Source of the DNA: Leptospira meyeri
GTDB taxonomy: Bacteria; Spirochaetota; Leptospiria; Leptospirales; Leptospiraceae
Length of the DNA stretch: 64,000 nucleotides
Assembly: GCF_004368965.1 (NCBI RefSeq)
Contig: NZ_SORO01000001.1
Coordinates: 1,706,001-1,770,000 of the forward strand
Direction of reading: 5' to 3'
Under the pieces are notes generated by a model, which saw nothing but the letters and a program-made list of their open reading frames with translations, was not told where the DNA came from and did not search any database. The stretch's first letter is position 1, and every line of letters starts with the position of its first letter. Of the stretch, positions 9,300-17,837 are shown piece after piece. The translations under genes and the position numbers were made by a program.

Positions 9300-9350
9300 A
9301 CAAAAAACCTTGACCATTCCCCATTTCTTTGGTTTTTTATGGTTTGTTTT

Positions 9351-10913
9351 ATGAAAAATCAGAAAATCCTTATCATCTCTATTTTTCTTTTGTTTTCTTC
9401 CTTACCTATTTTGTCTCAAACCTCACTTGAGGAGAGGGACAAACAAAGGCAATCAGGTCTTGTTTCTGCAAACCAAAAGAAACAAGAGGAGATTTTGCAA
9501 AAATACAATGACTTCGTTAGCCGTGTTCAGAACAAATTTCCCGGACTCAAAATCGCAAATTCTCCCGTCGACTTAAAACAAGCAGAAGGAATTTCTGAAC
9601 ACAATGCAGCACCAGGTGCTAAAGAAAAAAAATCAAAATCACTTTCTGCTATTGCTGGTGATAACTTTTTTTTACAACTAGAACCTTCCAATAGTCCATC
9701 CACACGATCGACCACAAAGGTGAAAAAAGGAGAATCTGTCGAAGTGGTAATGGTCTTAAAACAAGATGTAACTGCCAAAACAGAAAAACCACACTGGGTA
9801 CTTGTAAGAACAAAATCAAAACAAGAAGGTTATATTACACAAGACTTACTTTCTCCAACCAAACCAGCGGTTAAATCAAGAAATACAGATGGATTGTCTT
9901 TAGATTTATCTTCTCTTTCCGGAAGAGTTGCAGAAACACCTAACACAAACTATTCGAATTCAAAAAAAGGAAAAGATATGTGGGTGGAAGCAAGTTCCCT
10001 TAATATGAGGGGAGAACCAGATGTAAATGCTTACGTTGTCGCACGATTACCTAAAGGTCAAAAAGTCAAAATTGAAACTTCCAGTAGTTCCGAAGAAACG
10101 ATTGATGGCATTACTTCGCAGTGGCACCAGGTATCTTCCGCTTATGGCACAGGTTGGGTGTTTGGTGGGTATTTAAGTGCATCTGAAGTTGTCTCTTACG
10201 ATGTACAACCGGGCGAAATCTCTTACCCACAAGAAAATCCAGATGAATTAAAAAATGGTGAAAAACGATTTGTTCGTTCCACTAGTCTAAGAATGCGAGA
10301 TGAACCAAATGATTACGGTTCGGTTGTCACATCAATCCCTGGGGATGAAAAAATTAAAATCATCGATACAAAAAAAGAAATAGAAACCATTGGTGGAGTT
10401 AGATCCAGATGGATTTATATATCTTGGAATGATGAATGGGAAGGTTGGGTATTTGGAGGATTTGTTTCTAAGGAACGTGGACCTCTTGTCGACAGCGATG
10501 ATATATCTAAATACTTTCAAATTCCTGTGGACAATGATCGCTATGTGTCTTCCAATTTTGGAACCAGAGTTGATCCTGTAACCGGAAAGGTTGGTGCTTT
10601 CCATTCAGGGATTGATTTACCTGCCTCCATTGGTACGCCGATAAAAGCAGTCAGCGATGGCAAAGTTTGGAGAACGATTACAACTAGCGGTGGTTATGGG
10701 ATGCTGACTATCCTTAGTCATAAAAACAATATTTTCACCTACTATGCCCACCAAAATGAACGGCAAGTAAAAGAAGGTGACAGTGTCCGATCTGGGGATA
10801 TCATTGGTCAGGTAGGAAACACTGGTAAATCAACCGGCCCACATTTACATTTTGAAGTTAGGAAAGGACCTGACCAACAAGCTTTGGATCCAGATGCTTA
10901 TTTACCCAAATGA
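9351..10913 (+). CDS. Secreted M23 peptidase with SH3-like domains
   Basis: 520-aa exported murein endopeptidase of the M23 (LytM) family. A signal peptide (about 1-23, ending PILSQ) is followed by three SH3b-like repeats (about 85-165, 205-275, 300-370) with recurring SLxMRxEP and GWVFGG motifs, then the peptidase domain. Zn ligands and catalytic residues are H418 and D422 in FHSGIDL and H498/H500 in HLHFEV. ATG 9351 is preferred to ATG 9339 because it gives the cleaner signal peptide. It overlaps the next gene by 4 nt (ATGA). Expected to trim or remodel peptidoglycan in the periplasm. Confidence 0.9.
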   Translation: MKNQKILIISIFLLFSSLPILSQTSLEERDKQRQSGLVSANQKKQEEILQKYNDFVSRVQNKFPGLKIANSPVDLKQAEGISEHNAAPGAKEKKSKSLSAIAGDNFFLQLEPSNSPSTRSTTKVKKGESVEVVMVLKQDVTAKTEKPHWVLVRTKSKQEGYITQDLLSPTKPAVKSRNTDGLSLDLSSLSGRVAETPNTNYSNSKKGKDMWVEASSLNMRGEPDVNAYVVARLPKGQKVKIETSSSSEETIDGITSQWHQVSSAYGTGWVFGGYLSASEVVSYDVQPGEISYPQENPDELKNGEKRFVRSTSLRMRDEPNDYGSVVTSIPGDEKIKIIDTKKEIETIGGVRSRWIYISWNDEWEGWVFGGFVSKERGPLVDSDDISKYFQIPVDNDRYVSSNFGTRVDPVTGKVGAFHSGIDLPASIGTPIKAVSDGKVWRTITTSGGYGMLTILSHKNNIFTYYAHQNERQVKEGDSVRSGDIIGQVGNTGKSTGPHLHFEVRKGPDQQALDPDAYLPK

Positions 10914-12847
10914 AACATAATTTTTTTACTTTCAGCATAGCCCTTCTATTCGTTTCTTTCGGATTTAGTTTTGCACAAGACAATCTAACCGAAACAAACA
11001 CGATCACCTCAGTGGCGCCTGACATGGTGCAGATTTTATTAAAGGGAAATCCAAAAGATTTTGAAACTGCTATCACAAATGGTGGCGACATCAATGCCAG
11101 TGACGAATCAGGAAAAACTCTGTTAGTTCTAGCCGTTGAAAAAAACAAACCGAAACAATTTGAAATCCTTTTGAATCACGGAGCTGATTTAAACAGAAGA
11201 GATTTTTCCGGCAAAACATTGTTACACTACGTTGTCACATCTCGTTTCACAAACCAAATCAAAACCATTGTAGAAAAAGGTGCCGATCTAAACGCCTATG
11301 ATGCAGACGGAAATACTGCCCTACATGTTGCGATACTTAAATCAAATCTCGCCGTACAAAAGTTACTAGTAGAAAGTAAAGCTGATGTAAATTTAAGAAA
11401 CAATCCAAGGAAGTCCCCTCTTTATTTAGCTTTTGAAAAATCAAAATTAGATTCTATTACTTACCTCCTACAAAATGGTGCGGATATCAATCTCCCAGAC
11501 TTAACAGGAAGAACTCCTGTATTTGTTTCCATTGACCAAAAAAATATAAAATTATTAAATCTAAGTTTGGATTCCAATGGGAACCCAAACACAGAAGATA
11601 CAAAGTCCATCAGCCCCATTGTTTTTGCCATTGAAAAAGGATTCACACAGGGTGTGGAAGTTCTTTTGAACCGCGGTGCGAATATCAATACAAAAACACC
11701 CGAAGGTGAATCTCTGCTTTTTTATTCTGTAGAAAAGAAAAACCTGACAGTGACAAATTTGCTTCTCAAAAAAGGTTTGGATGTAGATTCCAAAAACTTA
11801 ACTGGGAAAACTCTATTTGAAATCGCATTACAAAAAAACGACACCAATCTTTTGAAACTTGTTTTAGATGCAGGCGCGAATCCAAATCAGATTCTTTCCT
11901 CTAATAAAATCCCGCTCGAAGAATCTATTGAAACATCCAAATGGATTATCGCAGAAATATTAATACAAAAAAATGCCGATGTTTTAACACCAAACTCATC
12001 TGGATATTTACCCATTCATTTGGCCTCTAGAAAATCTGGATTAAAAATTGTAGAAGAATTAATTAAAAAAAACGTTCCCGTTGATGTTCAAAACCAGAGA
12101 ACTGGAGAAACTGCACTTTCGTTGGCTCTAGAAAACAAACAACTAACAATCACTAAATTTCTTCTATCAAAAAAGGCCGACCCCAATCATAAACAAAAAG
12201 ATGGATCAAGTCTTGTTTTTTCAGCCCTTGAAAGAAAAGATGCGGAAGGTTTCAAACTTTTGGTTTCCGCTGGTGCCAACCTACAAACACTCAATGAAGA
12301 AGGGGAAAATTTAATTACAACAGTTTGTAAGTTAGACATCGAAAAAAAGGATCAAAAATTTTCTGACGAAACTATCAAATTATTGATTAGCAAAGGTGTA
12401 AACCCTAACACAAAAAACAAACGAGGGTTAAGTGCTCTTCACATTGCGCTCAACCGAAATCGCACAGAAACAATGTCCCAACTCATTACATTAGGTGCTG
12501 ATCCTAACCTAACAGATAATAACGGACTGACCGTATTACATAAGGCCATTCAAAAATTCTTATCTTCCAAAGATAACAACCAAACAGAAAACTATAAGAA
12601 ACTAGTACTATTCCTAGTAGAAAGAAGAGCGAACTTAAACCAACAAGATAAATTAGGGAAAACTATACTTTCCGAACTAGCAATCCAGTTTGATCCTGGT
12701 AAAAGTGATTCCATTTTGGAATTGGCGAGGGTCTTCGTTTTAAATGGCGGAGATTCTAAACTAGAAGATAAATTGGGAAAGTCTCCTCTGGAATATGCGG
12801 AGGATAAAAAAATACCTGAACTGATTGAGATTTACCGCGGCCTTTAA
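10910..12847 (+). CDS. Exported ankyrin-repeat protein
   Basis: 645-aa protein with a signal peptide (about 1-23, ending SFAQ) and then about 16-17 consecutive ankyrin repeats of about 33 residues through to the C-terminus. The repeat core G-x-T-x-L-x-x-A and the turns GADLN, GADIN and GANPN recur regularly. Ankyrin arrays bind other proteins; the partner is unknown, and an exported array next to a murein peptidase suggests a periplasmic scaffold. It overlaps the M23 gene upstream by 4 nt and the cyclic-nucleotide-binding gene downstream by 1 nt (TAATG), so the four genes 9351-13783 form one operon. Confidence 0.88.
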   Translation: MKHNFFTFSIALLFVSFGFSFAQDNLTETNTITSVAPDMVQILLKGNPKDFETAITNGGDINASDESGKTLLVLAVEKNKPKQFEILLNHGADLNRRDFSGKTLLHYVVTSRFTNQIKTIVEKGADLNAYDADGNTALHVAILKSNLAVQKLLVESKADVNLRNNPRKSPLYLAFEKSKLDSITYLLQNGADINLPDLTGRTPVFVSIDQKNIKLLNLSLDSNGNPNTEDTKSISPIVFAIEKGFTQGVEVLLNRGANINTKTPEGESLLFYSVEKKNLTVTNLLLKKGLDVDSKNLTGKTLFEIALQKNDTNLLKLVLDAGANPNQILSSNKIPLEESIETSKWIIAEILIQKNADVLTPNSSGYLPIHLASRKSGLKIVEELIKKNVPVDVQNQRTGETALSLALENKQLTITKFLLSKKADPNHKQKDGSSLVFSALERKDAEGFKLLVSAGANLQTLNEEGENLITTVCKLDIEKKDQKFSDETIKLLISKGVNPNTKNKRGLSALHIALNRNRTETMSQLITLGADPNLTDNNGLTVLHKAIQKFLSSKDNNQTENYKKLVLFLVERRANLNQQDKLGKTILSELAIQFDPGKSDSILELARVFVLNGGDSKLEDKLGKSPLEYAEDKKIPELIEIYRGL

Positions 12848-13281
12848 TGTCCATTCCTAAAAAAGACAATCGAATCAACATCTTTGACTTCGTGAATACT
12901 GTCCCTACAAAGACATTCAAACGAGGAGAAATCATTGTAAGAGAAGGTGAACCGTCTAACGAAAAGATGTATTTCATCTTAAGTGGTTCCCTTTCTGTTG
13001 GAATGGGTGCACCTGACCAAGGAAATTTTCATGAAGTAAGAAAACTTTCTACTGGCGAATTTTTCGGCGAAATTGCACTTATCTCCAGCCATCCTAGAGC
13101 GATGACGGTTTTTATTGATTCAGACAGAGCACAACTCGGGATCCTTGATAAACAAAACTTAACTCGCATTGCAAATTCAAACCCAATGTTTGTATATGCA
13201 TTGCTACAAACTTACGTTGAACGTTTAATTGAAGCAGAACAAAGATTAAAAGATCTTACGGAGTCAAGTGATGGGACTTAA
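12847..13281 (+). CDS. Cyclic-nucleotide-binding domain protein (first of two)
   Basis: 144-aa protein that is essentially one CRP-like cyclic nucleotide-binding beta-roll. The phosphate-binding cassette is visible at residues 70-85 (GEFFGEIAL then HPRA), with Glu75 and Arg84 at the positions that contact the ribose and cyclic phosphate. There is no DNA-binding helix-turn-helix, so it is not a CRP-type regulator; it probably senses cAMP and acts on a partner protein. The adenylate cyclases in this window could supply the ligand. The start overlaps the ankyrin stop and the end overlaps the next, paralogous gene by 11 nt. Confidence 0.87.
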   Translation: MSIPKKDNRINIFDFVNTVPTKTFKRGEIIVREGEPSNEKMYFILSGSLSVGMGAPDQGNFHEVRKLSTGEFFGEIALISSHPRAMTVFIDSDRAQLGILDKQNLTRIANSNPMFVYALLQTYVERLIEAEQRLKDLTESSDGT

Positions 13282-13783
13282 AGAATCTCTCGCAAAACTA
13301 AGTATGATCAATATCAAACGTGGAGAGGTGCTCTTTAAAGAAGGAGTTCCTTCGAACGGAGCCATGTTCTTTTTGTTCGAAGGACAGTTGGACATTTATA
13401 AACAAATCGAAGGCAAACATATAAAACTAAGAAGTATCCTGCCTGGTGAGTTCTTTGGAGAAATGGCTATTATCAATAATAGCCCAAGAGCCGCTTCGAT
13501 AGTTGTTGTTTCAGAAATGGCTAAACTTGGTATTATTAACCGAACAACCTTTGTTCAGATGAGCCAAGAGAGTCCTGAATTTTTATTTTTATTACTCAAA
13601 AAAGTAATCGAACGATTGTATGAAACCGATGGAAAAATCAGAGCCATCAAACGGAAACAAGATGAAGATTCGATGATTGCTAAAGTAATCCCTGCATCTG
13701 GCACAAACACAGATAGTAGCGGAAGTGATTCAACAAACCAACCGGAACCATTCTCAGATGATATCGCTCCTATTGGGGAATGA
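13271..13783 (+). CDS. Cyclic-nucleotide-binding domain protein (second of two)
   Basis: 170-aa paralogue of the preceding protein. The beta-roll domain (about 5-120) contains the cassette GEFFGEMAI then SPRAA at residues 59-75, with Glu64 and Arg73 in the ligand-contact positions. The last 50 residues are a low-complexity Ser/Thr/Asp-rich tail and there is no HTH. The ATG at 13271 is preferred to GTG 13268 because GGAG lies 7 nt upstream; it overlaps the first paralogue by 11 nt. It ends exactly where the convergent SDR gene ends. A paired sensor unit for cAMP is the natural reading; nucleotide specificity is not proven by sequence. Confidence 0.87.
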   Translation: MGLKESLAKLSMINIKRGEVLFKEGVPSNGAMFFLFEGQLDIYKQIEGKHIKLRSILPGEFFGEMAIINNSPRAASIVVVSEMAKLGIINRTTFVQMSQESPEFLFLLLKKVIERLYETDGKIRAIKRKQDEDSMIAKVIPASGTNTDSSGSDSTNQPEPFSDDIAPIGE

Positions 13784-14497
13784 TTATTGATTCTGTTTTT
13801 TACGTTTAATTTTAAATAGTTCTGGAGAAATTTGAATCTCCGGAACTACCCAATGCCGATCTTCCACAACCAATTCTTTAATTACTTCTGCGATTTGACT
13901 GGGTAATAAATAGGAATTTGGATCTTCATCCGGTTCAAAATTTAAGTGATTATAAAAATCGGTTTTTGTGATGTCAGGTATGACCAGATGAACTTTTACA
14001 CCAAACTTACGTAACTCAGCAAACAACTCCCTTGAATAATGATGAATCCCTGCTTTGAGAGAAGCATATACGTTGCCCCAAGGTGAAATTTCTTTTCCTG
14101 CCACAGAACCTATAAAAATAATTCGTCCATGGTTTTGTTTCAAAAATCGTGTTAGTTGACTCGTAAGCAACATTGGAGCTGTTATATGAACGTTAATCAT
14201 CTCACGAATTCTTTCGGAAGACAATTCTTCAACAGGGGCAAAATAAGCAAGACCCGCTGAGTGAACCAATAAAGTAATTTCATTTTTTTTGGGAATACGA
14301 ACCAAAAGTTGATCAAGATCTTTCGCATTAGAAAGATCGCAAGAAAACAGATGAAATGATTCGTTTTTGAATTGGCAGTGTTCTGGGTTTCGACAAACGC
14401 CATAAACAAAATATCCCATACCAACTAACATCTGAGAAATGGCAAGCCCTATACCCCGAGAAGCCCCGGTGACCAAAGCTATTTTGGAAACTGTCAC
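13784..14497 (-). CDS. Short-chain dehydrogenase/reductase (SDR)
   Basis: 237-aa classical SDR. The N-terminal Rossmann motif TGASRGIG binds NAD(P), and the active site is Ser in GSVAG followed by YASLK (the Y-x3-K catalytic pair). It is slightly shorter than the usual 250 aa. The substrate cannot be read from sequence. The best start is GTG 14497: it overlaps the esterase stop as GTGA and has GGAG about 6 nt upstream; the ATG at 14518 lies inside the upstream gene and would add a non-conserved extension. It is the last gene of the minus-strand group starting near 17661. Confidence 0.88.
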   Translation of the reverse strand: MTVSKIALVTGASRGIGLAISQMLVGMGYFVYGVCRNPEHCQFKNESFHLFSCDLSNAKDLDQLLVRIPKKNEITLLVHSAGLAYFAPVEELSSERIREMINVHITAPMLLTSQLTRFLKQNHGRIIFIGSVAGKEISPWGNVYASLKAGIHHYSRELFAELRKFGVKVHLVIPDITKTDFYNHLNFEPDEDPNSYLLPSQIAEVIKELVVEDRHWVVPEIQISPELFKIKRKKQNQ

Positions 14498-15411
14498 AAA
14501 CTCTCCATAAAATCCCAAACAAGTTTGGAACCATCAATAACTTTCGTGGTTTTTCCCTGATTGATAAAAGGAATCATTGGAGTTTCACCTGGCCAACTAT
14601 GCCCAAGACCATTTAGCTGAATCAATCCAACTTTTTTACCTTCGGCACAACTTTCATATCGAAGAAAATCAATTTTTATTTCGCTAAAATCCTCTTTAAA
14701 TGCTTCTGATTTTTTGTTAACTGAATCTGAACATTGATTCCACTCTTTCCAACGCAAAAAAGAATCATCAACAGATAAAATTTCTCCGCCGTCTCTCACG
14801 TAACCACCGCTATATGGAACAAGAGGATCGTCTGTCCCGGCAATAATCCCTACCGATACGGGATTTGTTTTTAGTGTTATTTTTTGTTTGAGTGTAAAAA
14901 CTGACATTTGTGCAGCCACACTCACAACGCCTTTCCATAAGTTCGGCCTTTCAACAGCAAGTCTTTGGGCCATAAAACCACCATTGGAGTGTCCCACTAA
15001 AAATATTTGTTTCGGGTCAACAGAACCTTCAGCAATCATACGTTTTACTATTGATTCGATAAAAACTATATCGTTAATCTGATCTTCGTCTGCCGGGGTA
15101 TTTCCTCTTCCGTCAGCCCAACTTCTTTTGTAACCGTCAGGGAATACTACAACAAACCCTTTGGAATCGGAAAGGATATCTAACTTAGTTTGCCTGATCA
15201 TTGAAGATCCCGATCCAAATCTTCCATGTAAAGCAACTAACAATGGTATTTGTGATCCATTCCAGTTTTTAGGATAGTGAACAATATAGGTTCTTTTTTT
15301 ATCTTGGATATCGAAAGAATCTATTTTTTCATTGGGTGATAATCTTCGAACCAATCCAAAACAAGAAACAAATAAAAAGCCAGAAATTATAACCAAATAA
15401 AAACCTTTCAT
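14494..15411 (-). CDS. Secreted esterase lipoprotein (LpqC / PHB-depolymerase-like)
   Basis: 305-aa lipoprotein with lipobox FVSC near residue 17 and an alpha/beta-hydrolase fold of the esterase/PHB-depolymerase (LpqC) type. The HGRFG oxyanion region, the nucleophile in GHSNGG (S142), the acid in GTDDPLVPYSGG and the histidine in GLGHSWPG are all visible, and the VFPDG and SWADGRG blocks are family hallmarks. It should cleave ester bonds in polymeric or feruloyl-type substrates at the cell surface or in the periplasm; the substrate is not determined. It overlaps the upstream lipoprotein gene and the downstream SDR by 4 nt each. Confidence 0.87.
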   Translation of the reverse strand: MKGFYLVIISGFLFVSCFGLVRRLSPNEKIDSFDIQDKKRTYIVHYPKNWNGSQIPLLVALHGRFGSGSSMIRQTKLDILSDSKGFVVVFPDGYKRSWADGRGNTPADEDQINDIVFIESIVKRMIAEGSVDPKQIFLVGHSNGGFMAQRLAVERPNLWKGVVSVAAQMSVFTLKQKITLKTNPVSVGIIAGTDDPLVPYSGGYVRDGGEILSVDDSFLRWKEWNQCSDSVNKKSEAFKEDFSEIKIDFLRYESCAEGKKVGLIQLNGLGHSWPGETPMIPFINQGKTTKVIDGSKLVWDFMESL

Positions 15412-15941
15412 ATTTCTTTTATCTCCTGCTTTGTTGCCTCAATCAATTGTTCTTTATAAATTCGATTTGGCCAATGAGTGATCATAAGCAAAACAACAGG
15501 GATCCCTCTCCATTGATCCATACCGATATCATATATTGACTCGTTTACAAAAACTCCAAGATTCCTATAACGGAACATAAGTGTATATTCGGTTCTAATA
15601 TGTGAAGGTACAAGCCCCCCCGATAAAAAAGTTAAAACGAAATTCAGTCGATGGATGAATAAATATCTATATACTGGATCTTTTTTTTGTAAAATGACTT
15701 CTAACTCTAAATTTGAGTTTGGGTCTTGTACAAAACCTGAATTGAGCAGCGTTTCTTGAATCTGTTTTTGTTCCTGTTCATATCGATAAAATCCAGTAAA
15801 AACAATTCTAACTTTTTCTTTGGGAATAGAATAAAGTTTGCGTTCTTTAGAAGTAACTAAATCAGGAAATGCAGCACAATTAAAAAACAAAAGAAAACAA
15901 AAGAACGAAAGAAACATTAGAAATTGAGATTTACAGTTCAT
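15408..15941 (-). CDS. Putative lipoprotein of unknown function
   Basis: 177-aa predicted lipoprotein: hydrophobic signal with lipobox LFFNC, then a mixed alpha/beta region with no domain I recognise. ATG 15941 is preferred to ATG 15950 because AGGAG lies 7 nt upstream of it. It overlaps the neighbouring lipoprotein gene upstream by 11 nt and the esterase by 4 nt. General composition (a signal, a small sensor-like fold, a late arginine/tryptophan stretch DQWRGIPV) resembles the adjacent 204-aa lipoprotein, and the two may be distant paralogues. No function proposed. Confidence 0.72.
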   Translation of the reverse strand: MNCKSQFLMFLSFFCFLLFFNCAAFPDLVTSKERKLYSIPKEKVRIVFTGFYRYEQEQKQIQETLLNSGFVQDPNSNLELEVILQKKDPVYRYLFIHRLNFVLTFLSGGLVPSHIRTEYTLMFRYRNLGVFVNESIYDIGMDQWRGIPVVLLMITHWPNRIYKEQLIEATKQEIKEI

Positions 15942-16545
15942 CCTGAGCATCTCCTAAAAATTTGGATACCTTCTCTGTAAGGATAGTCTTCCATTCATTC
16001 CGATCATCACCCCACATTAGTAGAAGAGAAACCCAACCAAACACTCGATAAGACTCCATCGGATATCGGAACTCCTTTTCTAATTTTCCTTTCCTACTTA
16101 GGCGAAAAACCAAATAATCGTCATCTCTATCTATATCTGGGATAATAAAAACAGTACTAATTGCGAGGAACCGATTGAGCAAATAAGCACCGAACCTTAT
16201 TGGATCTCTCTCCGGTAAATAAGAAACAGGCTCCGTTGATTCCCCTAGAAAAAATTTAAATCTGGGACTTGATTCCAGAATGATTTGCAGATGTGCATCT
16301 GCGTTTGTTTGGTTTTGGTATCGAACAGATGTAAATTTTCCAGATGATTGTAAGGCGGAAAGAATATAAGAAATTCTACGACGATCAGCTTCATCATCCC
16401 AACCAATTAATTCATAACTTAAAGATTTATCTTTGATATGTTTTGAAAAATCCAATTTAGGTCTTTCTGAAGAATAAAAAACAGAACAAAACTCAAAGAC
16501 AAAAGGAAAAAAAAATACAATCAGAATAAATAGTTTTTTTCTCAA
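15931..16545 (-). CDS. Putative lipoprotein of unknown function
   Basis: 204-aa predicted lipoprotein with an N-terminal hydrophobic stretch and a Cys at about residue 20 (VFEFCS), a loose spirochaete-type lipobox. The rest is a compact alpha/beta sequence; near the C-terminus it has FGWVSLLLMWGDDRNEW, reminiscent of the DQWRGIPVVLLM stretch in the next gene, so the pair may derive from a duplication. Its end overlaps the next gene by 11 nt; the upstream AlkC-type gene ends 9 nt before its start. No domain recognised. Confidence 0.7.
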   Translation of the reverse strand: MRKKLFILIVFFFPFVFEFCSVFYSSERPKLDFSKHIKDKSLSYELIGWDDEADRRRISYILSALQSSGKFTSVRYQNQTNADAHLQIILESSPRFKFFLGESTEPVSYLPERDPIRFGAYLLNRFLAISTVFIIPDIDRDDDYLVFRLSRKGKLEKEFRYPMESYRVFGWVSLLLMWGDDRNEWKTILTEKVSKFLGDAQDEL

Positions 16546-16554
16546 ACTTGGTCC

Positions 16555-17661
16555 CTATCCTCTTTTCAATTCGAATTTTCGCATATCATATTCATTTCCG
16601 TTTAGCAAAATAGAAACCGTATGGGTTCCAGGATAATATACTCGAGTGGTAATGGGTGCAAATGAATGTTTTTTGGTAATCTCTATTGTCTCAGATGGTA
16701 ATAACATTCGTTCGCCTAACTGAAACACTTTAAAACCATGATTTCCATTTGATAACCGGAATCCAATTTTATATTCTAATCTCAATTTCGTTTTATCTTT
16801 TGAATTTTGACTCAAAGCGATTTTAAATTCAAGTGCATTTCCAACCTTAACTTCCTTCTTTGACAAAGAAAATTTAAATTTTTGCGGTTTCCATTTTGTG
16901 TTATATGAAAAGAAACCTAAAGCTTGGGTATTTCCTTTTTTAAGAAGTGTACGGAGAGAATGTTTTAAGGTTTTGTCTAACTCAGGTGTTTTGCCAAACT
17001 TATGATTACAGAATTTTAATACTAGTTCTGGATTTAACTTCGATATATCATTTAAGTGGTTTGCAACACTCCTGCGGACAATTTCGTTCCGATCATCCCA
17101 AAGAGATTCGAGTATCGACAAATGAATTTCTGGATTTTTTTTGATTTCTGGAATTCCAATTCCCCATGGCAACATTGGACGACTCCCTTCACTGGCCAAC
17201 CTTCGAACCATAGGATCTTTGTGTTTAGACCACAGGAACATTTGTTTTAAAGTTTTGTCAAAATGTTGTTTATAAAAAAAACGAATCGCAAATTCAGAGC
17301 TGGAAAAGACTGTGATTTTTTCAAAGGCCTTCATTGATGTCTGAAAATCACTTAACCCGGATTTGGTGACAATATCGTTCAAAAAAATATATGGAAAATT
17401 AAAATCAGATACCCCTTGGTTACGGAGTGAATCAATTAATGTAAGAATATTTTGATAAATTTCTGCGATCGGACCCTGCCAATTTTGAACCACAACTTCG
17501 GCAAGTCTGTTGATTCTTTCTTTTAACTCCATCTCCTTCCAAGGAGAGGAAAAAACCTGTTTCTGAAATTCCAAGGGTTTAATTTTGGGATCAACAACAT
17601 TCAGGTGATTTCCCAAATTCAATACCCATTCACGGGAGTACATTTCTTTTAATGGATCCAT
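16555..17661 (-). CDS. DNA alkylation repair protein (AlkC-type, HEAT-like)
   Basis: 368-aa protein of the AlkC/AlkD DNA alkylation-repair superfamily. The all-helical HEAT-like part (about 1-260) includes the block MVRRLASEGSRPMLPWG, typical of AlkC-type alkylpurine glycosylases. The last 100 residues form an Ig-like beta domain also found in AlkC relatives. It would remove alkylated purines such as 3-methyladenine. It leads the minus-strand operon reaching to the SDR. Upstream are a short inverted repeat CTAGA-n5-TCTAG (17667-17681) and a longer one at 17798-17816. Function assignment is by family resemblance only. Confidence 0.78.
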   Translation of the reverse strand: MDPLKEMYSREWVLNLGNHLNVVDPKIKPLEFQKQVFSSPWKEMELKERINRLAEVVVQNWQGPIAEIYQNILTLIDSLRNQGVSDFNFPYIFLNDIVTKSGLSDFQTSMKAFEKITVFSSSEFAIRFFYKQHFDKTLKQMFLWSKHKDPMVRRLASEGSRPMLPWGIGIPEIKKNPEIHLSILESLWDDRNEIVRRSVANHLNDISKLNPELVLKFCNHKFGKTPELDKTLKHSLRTLLKKGNTQALGFFSYNTKWKPQKFKFSLSKKEVKVGNALEFKIALSQNSKDKTKLRLEYKIGFRLSNGNHGFKVFQLGERMLLPSETIEITKKHSFAPITTRVYYPGTHTVSILLNGNEYDMRKFELKRG

Positions 17662-17797
17662 ACAAACTAGAACGAGTCTAGATTTGCCTATCCTAATTGA
17701 AATCGAAAAAGCAAACTTGTACTAATTTACGAAATGCAAATAACTGTTAAAATCCTTCTTATTTTGAGTTGAAACCTGATCAATTGCCTTTCGGTGA

Positions 17798-17816
17798 ATA
17801 TACGATGAGCGTATAT
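17798..17816. repeat. Inverted repeat between two minus-strand genes
   Basis: ATATACG, 5-nt spacer, CGTATAT: a perfect 7-bp inverted repeat in the 176-nt gap between the histidine kinase stop (17838) and the AlkC-type start (17661). It could be an operator for the repair operon or part of a transcript end. It has no T-run, so an intrinsic terminator is unlikely. Confidence 0.45.
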
Positions 17817-17837
17817 AAGAATCGTAATCAGGAATTA

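Noticed and set aside
9302..9338. AAAAAACC/GGTTTTTT inverted repeat after the LuxR-type gene
   Set aside because: Stem of only 8 A/T-rich pairs with a 21-nt loop directly before the next ATG; too weak to call.
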